Made by a program: the position numbers and the translations under genes
Origin: Treponema rectale
GTDB taxonomy: Bacteria > Spirochaetota > Spirochaetia > Treponematales > Treponemataceae
DNA length: 64,000 nucleotides
Assembly: GCF_014202035.1 (NCBI RefSeq)
Contig: NZ_JACHFR010000001.1
Location: forward strand, 558,001 to 622,000
Direction of reading: 5' to 3'
Shown here: positions 25,503 through 31,720 of the stretch, piece after piece
Layout of the letters: each line of letters starts with the position of its first letter
Numbering within the stretch: position 1 is the first letter of the stretch
The notes under the pieces: model-generated
Seen by the model: only the letters and a program-made list of their open reading frames with translations
What the model was told of the DNA's origin: nothing
The model's database searches: none

Positions 25503-25532
25503 CTGCCCTTTTGGAAAATACCATAAGGGCAG
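25503..25532 (-). promoter_or_regulatory. Intercistronic stem-loop, hdrA-flxD gap
   Basis: Perfect 8-bp stem CTGCCCTT / AAGGGCAG around a 14-base loop; no T run. Lies between the hdrA stop and the flxD start. Confidence 0.55.
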
Positions 25533-25541
25533 GGCTCACTG

Positions 25542-27557
25542 TCAGTTGAATACTGCATCAACCTCCGACATGATTTGAGCGTTGCTGAATCCGTGAAGAT
25601 CCATTGCACCGGATGGACAGGCAACTGTACATGCACCACATCCATGACACATTGCACTGTTTACCTGTGATACGTGGCGCGTAATCGTTGTGCGGTTAGG
25701 GCCGCGGAAGTCCTTGTCAACGTAAGAAATTGCTCCGTAAGGACATACATTTGCACACTGTCCGCATCCATTACACATGTTTTCGTTAGGATGTGCAGTG
25801 CAAGGGTCACTCTTAAGCTTATCCTTAACAAGGAGGCAGATTGCTTTTGCTGCAGCTCCTGATGACTGAGCAACAGTTTCAGGAATGTCTTTAGGACCCT
25901 GGCAGCATCCGGCAAGGAATATTCCGGCTGTCGGAGATTCAACAGGACGGAGTTTTGCATGAGCTTCAAGGAAGAAGTCATTGTTGTCCATTGATGTGGT
26001 AAGCATCGTTGCAAGAGGGCGTGCACTCTTGTCAGCTTCAATTGATGCTGCGAGAACTACCATGTCAGCCTTAATGTGAACCTGGCGGTTGAGGATAAGG
26101 TCTGAACCCTGTACGTCTAAAGTTCCGTCTGAAAGCGGTGTTACTTTTCCAACCTGACCCTTGATGTAATGTACGCCATACTGCTCAACGGCACGGCGGT
26201 AGAATTCATCAAAGTTTTTACCAGGAGTACGTACGTCAATGTAGAATACATAACAGTTTGTATCCGGATAATGATCTCTGGTAAGGATTGCGTGTTTTGC
26301 AGTATACATACAGCAGATTTTAGAACAGTATTCATGTCCCTTTGTAGAATCTGCAGAACAGCGTGAACCTACGCACTGTACGAATACGATGTTCTTTGGT
26401 TCTTTTCCGTCTGACGGGCGGAGAAGATGTCCGTTTGTCGGACCTGATGCATTGCACAGACGTTCAAATTCAAGGGATGAAACAACATCAGGGCTCTGTG
26501 AATATGCGTATTCATCAAATTTCTTGAGATCAATAGGATTGTATCCCGTTGCGACGATGATTGCACCGTATTTTTCAGTAAGGATTTCTTCCTGCTGGTG
26601 GAAGTTAATTGCTCCTGCGGCACAGGCTTTTTCACAGAAACCGCAGACATTGTCTTTTCCGTTTGCAAGTCCTTTCATATGAAGACAGTAAGATGCATCA
26701 ATTGCTGCAACTTTAGGTACTGCCTGGGCAAACGGAATGTCGATTGCTTTTCTGTTATTAAGGTTAAGATTGAATGCGTTAGGAACTTTTTTATTAGGAC
26801 ATTTTTCGATACATGCACCGCAGCCTGTACATTTTGTTTCATCTACATAGCGCGGATATCTCTTAATGTCAATTTCAAAGTTACCGATGTATCCCCTTAC
26901 ACCTACGACTTCAGAATAAGAGAGAATACGAATGTTCGGATTCTGGCTTACTTCCGTCATTTTTGGAGTAACGATACATGAAGCACAGTCAAGGGTAGGG
27001 AATGTCTTGTCGAGCATAGCCATTTTACCGCCGACTGTAGTTTTCTTTTCTACGATGTCTACAGGGAAGCCTGCGTCTGCAATATCAAGAGCAGCAGTGA
27101 TTCCTGCAATACCGCCTCCGATTACCAGGGCGCGTTTTGTCATCGGAGTTTCACCTTCTGTAAGAGGTGTATCAAGAATAGCTTTTGCAACTGCAGCTTT
27201 ACCTAATGCAATAGCTTTTTCAGTTGCTTTATCCATGTCTTTGAGAACCCATGAACACTGTTCGCGGATATTTGCAACTTCTACCTTGAACGGGTTCAAT
27301 CCGGCTCTCTGCGCACAGGCACGGAATGTTTTTTCATGCATACGAGGAGAACATGAACACAGTACGACACCTGTGAGTTTGTCTTCCTTTATGCGGTCTT
27401 CTATCATTTTCTGTCCGGCAGAAGAACACATGTAAGTATAATGAGTTGAGTAAACAACTCCGTCTACTTTTCCAAGTTCTTCAGCCACTTTTTCTACGTC
27501 AACTGTTCCGGCAATGTTTGTACCGCAGTGACATACGAAAACACCAATTCTTTCCAT
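25542..27557 (-). CDS. hdrA: Heterodisulfide reductase subunit A, flavin electron-bifurcating subunit
   Basis: 671 residues, full length. N-terminal Cys-rich HdrA domain (C9, C11, C44, C67, C69), FAD-binding Rossmann GGGIAG at 147-152, inserted 4Fe-4S ferredoxin CTGCGACIEKCP at 243-254 with a second Cys group (C291, C305, C308, C312), a VQCVGSRC / YCSKICC segment (394-416), and two C-terminal ferredoxin motifs at 595-606 and 637-648. All positions are Cys; there is no in-frame UGA/Sec. HdrA FAD splits electron pairs between a high-potential branch (HdrBC) and ferredoxin. Transcribed 10 bases after hdrC. Confidence 0.93.
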   Translation of the reverse strand: MERIGVFVCHCGTNIAGTVDVEKVAEELGKVDGVVYSTHYTYMCSSAGQKMIEDRIKEDKLTGVVLCSCSPRMHEKTFRACAQRAGLNPFKVEVANIREQCSWVLKDMDKATEKAIALGKAAVAKAILDTPLTEGETPMTKRALVIGGGIAGITAALDIADAGFPVDIVEKKTTVGGKMAMLDKTFPTLDCASCIVTPKMTEVSQNPNIRILSYSEVVGVRGYIGNFEIDIKRYPRYVDETKCTGCGACIEKCPNKKVPNAFNLNLNNRKAIDIPFAQAVPKVAAIDASYCLHMKGLANGKDNVCGFCEKACAAGAINFHQQEEILTEKYGAIIVATGYNPIDLKKFDEYAYSQSPDVVSSLEFERLCNASGPTNGHLLRPSDGKEPKNIVFVQCVGSRCSADSTKGHEYCSKICCMYTAKHAILTRDHYPDTNCYVFYIDVRTPGKNFDEFYRRAVEQYGVHYIKGQVGKVTPLSDGTLDVQGSDLILNRQVHIKADMVVLAASIEADKSARPLATMLTTSMDNNDFFLEAHAKLRPVESPTAGIFLAGCCQGPKDIPETVAQSSGAAAKAICLLVKDKLKSDPCTAHPNENMCNGCGQCANVCPYGAISYVDKDFRGPNRTTITRHVSQVNSAMCHGCGACTVACPSGAMDLHGFSNAQIMSEVDAVFN

Positions 27558-27567
27558 CTGTCACTCC

Positions 27568-27963
27568 TTACTTCTTGTATTTCCTGAATGCACTGACAAT
27601 AGCCTGCTGCGGCATATCTTCATCAAGTGCCGGCGGAACCATTTCTGCCTTAAGGTGAAGGTTTTCCTTCTTTCTTTCTACAAACTGTCTTACGGCTTCA
27701 ATAAGTTTTACCGGTTCAACCTGACGCGGGCAGCGTTCAAGGCAGGCAAAGCAGCTCATGCATGCATAGATTGATTTTGATTCAAGGAGTTTTTCTATTT
27801 CTCCATTTTCAACCATTTGTACGAACTGATGCGGATGATATTCCATTGCATCATAGTTAGGACATGTACCTGAGCACTTTCCGCAGACCATGCATTTTTT
27901 TGGATTAACACCGCTGATTTCAAGAATCTGGCTTTTTGCAAGTTCGATTTCGCTTTTAAGCAT
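27568..27963 (-). CDS. hdrC: Heterodisulfide reductase subunit C
   Basis: 131 residues with two 4Fe-4S motifs, CMVCGKCSGTCP (about 24-35) and CMSCFACLERCP (about 68-79), the standard HdrC layout. Relays electrons from HdrA to the catalytic HdrB. The ATG overlaps the hdrB stop by 8 bases. Confidence 0.92.
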   Translation of the reverse strand: MLKSEIELAKSQILEISGVNPKKCMVCGKCSGTCPNYDAMEYHPHQFVQMVENGEIEKLLESKSIYACMSCFACLERCPRQVEPVKLIEAVRQFVERKKENLHLKAEMVPPALDEDMPQQAIVSAFRKYKK

Positions 27964-28765
27964 TTGCAGCCTCCTTTACACCGAGTGCTTCAGCAAGAAG
28001 TTCAGTAAAGTAAACGACCTTGAGATCTGAGCCTTTTGAATTCTTTATAAGGTTGTAACGGCACAGAGGACAGCTTGTAACAAGAAGTTCTGCACCCTGA
28101 TCCTGTGCGTTTGTAAGGATTGCATCTGCACGTTTTTCCGGAATTGAAGGATCTTCAAACATTGTATAAGCACCGCAGCATTCATTGCGCTGTGCATAAA
28201 TTACCGGAGTTGCACCTATGGCTTTAATGAAGTCTTCGAGAAGCTGAGGATTTTCAGGATCATCCAGCTGAAGGACTTTTCCAGGTCTGAGGAGAAGACA
28301 TCCGTAGTATGCACCGATTTTCTTTCCTTTCAGCGGATTTTTTACGGCAACCTTTACATTGTCCCATCCTACTACATCGCGAAGAATTTCAAGGAAGTGA
28401 CGTACTTTTGTTTCGCCGTTGTACTGAATTCCGTCAGTTTTAAGATAATTGTTAACCTTAAGGATTACGTTTTCATCCGTAACCATGTCATTGTTTACCT
28501 GCTTAAGCACGTTGTAGCATGCTGAGCAAAGGGTAACCAGTTCCTGTCCTGCATCGCGGGAAGCAGCAAGTGCCCTTACAGATGAAAGTTTTGTTGCAAT
28601 TTCATCTTTTGAGAGAGGGTATTCTCCTCCACAGCACTGCCAGTCAGGAATTTCCTGCAATGTAAAGCCTAAAGCCTCTGCAGATTTTCTTGCATACATG
28701 TCAAGATCAAGAGCTTTGTTTTTAAGCGTACATCCAGGGAAGTAAGAATAAGTGATGTTTTCCAT
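27956..28765 (-). CDS. hdrB: Heterodisulfide reductase subunit B (CCG domains)
   Basis: 269 residues with both cysteine-rich CCG motifs complete: FPGC ... QCCGG ... LCSACY in the first half and YYGCLLL ... NECCGAY ... SCPLCRYN in the second. These bind the two noncubane 4Fe-4S clusters that cleave disulfides in methanogen HdrB. No methanogenic heterodisulfide exists in Treponema, so the substrate is either another thiol/disulfide or HdrBC serves as an electron conduit to the neighbouring fumarate reductase. First gene of the tight hdr-flx-frd run; GAGG lies 9 bases before the ATG. Confidence 0.9.
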   Translation of the reverse strand: MENITYSYFPGCTLKNKALDLDMYARKSAEALGFTLQEIPDWQCCGGEYPLSKDEIATKLSSVRALAASRDAGQELVTLCSACYNVLKQVNNDMVTDENVILKVNNYLKTDGIQYNGETKVRHFLEILRDVVGWDNVKVAVKNPLKGKKIGAYYGCLLLRPGKVLQLDDPENPQLLEDFIKAIGATPVIYAQRNECCGAYTMFEDPSIPEKRADAILTNAQDQGAELLVTSCPLCRYNLIKNSKGSDLKVVYFTELLAEALGVKEAANA

Positions 28766-28792
28766 CTTTTACATCCTCATAGATAATACTTG

Positions 28793-28822
28793 TGTATTAT
28801 GCATATAAGGACATAACACACA
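28793..28822. promoter_or_regulatory. Imperfect dyad upstream of hdrB
   Basis: GTGTATTATG (28793-28802) and CATAACACAC (28813-28822) are inverted repeats matching at 9 of 10 positions with a 10-base centre, 28 bases before the hdrB ATG. Candidate operator; the binding factor is unknown. The rest of the 227-base fumC-hdrB gap holds a GTTCCG/CGGAAC hairpin (28901-28923) and the fumC terminator. Confidence 0.45.
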
Positions 28823-28941
28823 GCCACATTATTTTTTTTACCTGAAAATGTATCCTTCTCCTTAGCAGATACAAAATCAGTTTATCCTTTTTCTGCCAGA
28901 GTTCCGTTCAGCCGGAGCGGAACAGACATGAAAGGAAAGTC

Positions 28942-28986
28942 AAGAAAACCTTTTCTCAGGCTTTGTACCGTAAAAAAGGTTTTCTT
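28942..28986 (-). terminator. Hairpin after fumC, probable partial terminator
   Basis: AAGAAAACCTTTT (28942-28954) and AAAAGGTTTTCTT (28974-28986) pair over 13 bp, 6 bases past the fumC stop. On the - strand only a short T-rich stretch follows, so termination may be leaky. Confidence 0.6.
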
Positions 28987-28992
28987 CAGGTA

Positions 28993-30384
28993 TTATTTTT
29001 TAACACCAGCCATTTCTTCCGGATGGAATACTTCATCAAACTTTTCCGGTGTAAGGAAACCGAGCTGAACGCAGGCATCCTTCAGGGAAATGTTCTTTTC
29101 GTATGCCAGATGTGAAGTTTTGGCAGCGTTCTCATAACCGATATAAGGGTTGAGAGCTGTAACCAGCATAAGTGAATTATAAAGGTTATCATGCATTTTT
29201 TCTTTGTTTGCAGTAATTCCCACAGCACAGTTCTTATTGAAACTGATGATTACTTCAGCAAGAAGGCGTACTGACTGAAGGAAGTTATATGCAATAACAG
29301 GCATGAATACGTTAAGTTCAAAGTTACCCTGAGATGCGGCAAATCCTACGGCTGCATCGTTACCCATTACCTGTACGGCAACCATTGTCATTGCCTCACA
29401 CTGAGTAGGGTTAACTTTTCCAGGCATGATTGAGGAACCCGGTTCATTTTCCGGAATATGAATTTCTCCAAGTCCGTCTCTTGGTCCTGAAGCCAGCCAT
29501 CTTACATCATTTGCAATTTTCATGAGGTCAGCTGCAAGTGCCTTAAGAGCTCCGTGAGTAAAAGTGATCTCATCCTTTGAGGTAAGAGCATGGAATTTAT
29601 TCGGTGCAGTAACAAAGTCTTTTCCTGTAAGTTCAGAAACTTTTTCTGCTACTTTTACATCGAATCCTGCAGGTGCATTAAGACCTGTTCCTACTGCCGT
29701 TCCTCCGAGAGCCAGCTGCTTGAGGTAAGGAAGACTTGCTGCAATCATTTCCTTATCTCTTTCAAGAGAAGTTCTCCAGCCGGAAATTTCCTGACTGAAC
29801 TGAATCGGTACGGCATCCTGAAGGTGGGTACGTCCTGATTTAACGATTCCTTCATTTTCTTTTTCAAGGCGTTTGAAGGTTGCAACGAGAGTATCAATTG
29901 CAGGGAAAAGCTTGTCTTCAACTTCTACAACTGCAGCAATATGCATTGCTGTAGGGAAGGTGTCGTTTGAAGACTGGCTCATGTTAATATCGTCATTCGG
30001 ATGACAGAGTTTTGCTCCTGCAATCTGGTTAGCCCTGTTTGCAATAACTTCGTTCGTATTCATGTTGCTCTGAGTTCCAGAACCTGTCTGCCATACAACG
30101 AGCGGAAAGTTTTCATTAAGGGATCCCGAAATTACTTCATCACAGGCCTGTGAAATTGCCTTGAGTTTTTCATCCGTCATTTTTTCAGGCTTAAGGGCAT
30201 TGTTAGCCATTGCTGCAGCCTTTTTAAGATAGCCGAAGGCTTTTGTTATTTCCCTTGGCATGGTTTCGATTCCAACTCCGATTTCGAAGTTTTCATGGCT
30301 GCGTTCAGTCTGAGCTCCCCAGAGTTTGTCAGCAGGAACTTTTACTTCTCCCATGGAATCATGTTCAATACGATAGTTCTCCAT
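28993..30384 (-). CDS. fumC: Class II fumarate hydratase
   Basis: 463 residues from ATG 30384, chosen because GGGAG lies 7 bases upstream and the protein then begins at the family start (ENYRIEHDSMGEVKVPADKLWGAQTERS, with the region continuing). Signature GSSIMPGKVNPTQCE, HTHLQDAVP-type TGRTHLQDA (SGRTHLQD here), and NTNEVIANRANQ confirm FumC. Fe-S-independent and oxygen-tolerant, it interconverts malate and fumarate. In this cluster it would work in the dehydrating direction, supplying fumarate to the reductase. It has its own promoter, and a terminator-like hairpin separates it from hdrB. Confidence 0.95.
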   Translation of the reverse strand: MENYRIEHDSMGEVKVPADKLWGAQTERSHENFEIGVGIETMPREITKAFGYLKKAAAMANNALKPEKMTDEKLKAISQACDEVISGSLNENFPLVVWQTGSGTQSNMNTNEVIANRANQIAGAKLCHPNDDINMSQSSNDTFPTAMHIAAVVEVEDKLFPAIDTLVATFKRLEKENEGIVKSGRTHLQDAVPIQFSQEISGWRTSLERDKEMIAASLPYLKQLALGGTAVGTGLNAPAGFDVKVAEKVSELTGKDFVTAPNKFHALTSKDEITFTHGALKALAADLMKIANDVRWLASGPRDGLGEIHIPENEPGSSIMPGKVNPTQCEAMTMVAVQVMGNDAAVGFAASQGNFELNVFMPVIAYNFLQSVRLLAEVIISFNKNCAVGITANKEKMHDNLYNSLMLVTALNPYIGYENAAKTSHLAYEKNISLKDACVQLGFLTPEKFDEVFHPEEMAGVKK

Positions 30385-30468
30385 AAAATTACTCCCGTTT
30401 TCTGAATCGTATTCATATACGCTAAAGAGGCTGTCCTGTATGAACAACCTCTCTGAGACTTATTGTTT

Positions 30469-30498
30469 ATAATAGAATGCAGGCAGTATTAAAATCAA
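30469..30498 (-). promoter_or_regulatory. Promoter of fumC
   Basis: On the - strand TTGATT (30498-30493), 18-base spacer, TATTAT (30474-30469). About 75 bases of leader precede the ATG. Confidence 0.6.
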
Positions 30499-30545
30499 TT
30501 GAATAATTTCTTAAAAATCTTAACATCTGCTAACTTTTCCCGGCT

Positions 30546-31463
30546 TTAGAAAGTAAGCTGCTTGATAACGTCTTTAAGACAGTCAGCGCTGTGTCTGAGG
30601 GAAGCAAGCTCTGTATCTGTAAGAGGTGCTTCAAGACGGCCCTGAACGCCTTTTCCGCATACTTTTGTAAGAATGCTGAGTGCAACATCCTTAATGCCGT
30701 ATTCACCGTCAAGAACAGTTGAAACGCTTGTTACGCAGGTTCTGTCGTGCTTAATGATTTCACAAAGTTCTGCTGTCGTTACGCCGATAGCATAGTTTGT
30801 GCATCTTTTTGCTTCGATGATGATTCCGCCTGATTTGCGTACGTAAGTCTCAACATCATCTTTTTTTACCTGTGCAGGGAATCTGTCTACAGGAATTGAT
30901 GCGATGTTTGCAAGGGACCAAGGTACGAATGAAGAATCACCGTGTTCTCCGAATACGTATGCGTGTACGTTTGGCTGTGCAACACCACAGTCGTCTGCAA
31001 GACGGGTACGGAGGCGTGCTGTATCAAGAAGGGTTCCTGTTCCGATGATGCGGTCTGAAGGAATGCCTGATGTTTTTGCAAACTGATATGTAAGAACGTC
31101 TACAGGATTTGCTACGAATACAAAGATTGCATCAGGACAGGCTTTTGTTACCTGAGGAATGATGCTTTTCATTATGTCTACATTTGTCTGAGCCAGTTCA
31201 AGACGTGACTGTCCAGGTTTGCGGGCAACACCTGATGTGATTACTACAATATTTGAACCTTTTGCGTCTTCATAGGAACCTTCGTGAATGTTTACAGGGT
31301 TCATGTAAGGTGTTCCCTGACGAATGTCCATTGCTTCTCCCATAGCACGTTTTGTATCAATGTCAATCAAAACGATTTCTGTGGCAGTTCCTTTAAGTGA
31401 AAGTGCATAAGCGATTGAGCTTCCTACCTGTCCTGCACCGATGATAGTAATTTTGTTAGCCAT
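30546..31463 (-). CDS. mdh: LDH-like malate dehydrogenase (NAD-dependent)
   Basis: 305 residues. L-lactate/malate dehydrogenase fold: GAGQVG (9-14), acidic IDID after strand 2 (NAD preference), DTARLRTRL, FGEHGDSS with catalytic H174. The substrate-specificity position, Gln102 in classical LDH numbering (NQKPG) and Arg in malate dehydrogenases (xRKPG), reads ARKPGQSR with R81 here. This favours oxaloacetate/malate over pyruvate/lactate, although overall similarity may pull automatic annotation to L-lactate dehydrogenase. It lies upstream of fumarase, which also suits malate formation. RBS AGGAG before the ATG. Confidence 0.78.
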   Translation of the reverse strand: MANKITIIGAGQVGSSIAYALSLKGTATEIVLIDIDTKRAMGEAMDIRQGTPYMNPVNIHEGSYEDAKGSNIVVITSGVARKPGQSRLELAQTNVDIMKSIIPQVTKACPDAIFVFVANPVDVLTYQFAKTSGIPSDRIIGTGTLLDTARLRTRLADDCGVAQPNVHAYVFGEHGDSSFVPWSLANIASIPVDRFPAQVKKDDVETYVRKSGGIIIEAKRCTNYAIGVTTAELCEIIKHDRTCVTSVSTVLDGEYGIKDVALSILTKVCGKGVQGRLEAPLTDTELASLRHSADCLKDVIKQLTF

Positions 31464-31608
31464 AAAATATCTCCTAAAACCTCATGAAATGTCGCATAAT
31501 AAATAAGCAAACAACACCGCTATTGTAATTCAAAAAATGACGATTGTTAAGGGTTTAGTTGAAAAAAATGAACTTATATATCCCGCCTGACGAAATACTG
31601 AGGTTTTA

Positions 31609-31655
31609 TGTGATATATTTCACAATGATAAATATTTCTTGTGAATATTATCACA
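31609..31655. promoter_or_regulatory. Two perfect TGTGA-N6-TCACA dyads upstream of mdh and dinG
   Basis: Dyad 1 at 31609-31624 and dyad 2 at 31640-31655, both with perfect TGTGA/TCACA arms; centres are 31 bp apart, about three helical turns. The pattern fits CRP/FNR sites and is also close to the Rex consensus (TTGTGA-N6-TCACAA), given T before the second dyad and A after the first. They lie in the 257-base divergent gap between mdh and dinG. Regulation of the malate-fumarate cluster by redox or cyclic nucleotide state is plausible. Confidence 0.7.
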
Positions 31656-31720
31656 GAATTCTTTTTTATTTTAAGTAACTCGACATTATTTTAAGAATAG
31701 ATGATAATCATCTTTGAATT

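Noticed and set aside
25542-27557. Possible selenocysteine in HdrA, as in some methanogens and acetogens
   Set aside because: The frame is open with Cys at the relevant positions; no in-frame TGA.
30546-31463. Annotation as L-lactate dehydrogenase
   Set aside because: Overall fold is shared, but the specificity-loop Arg and the fumarase neighbour favour malate dehydrogenase.
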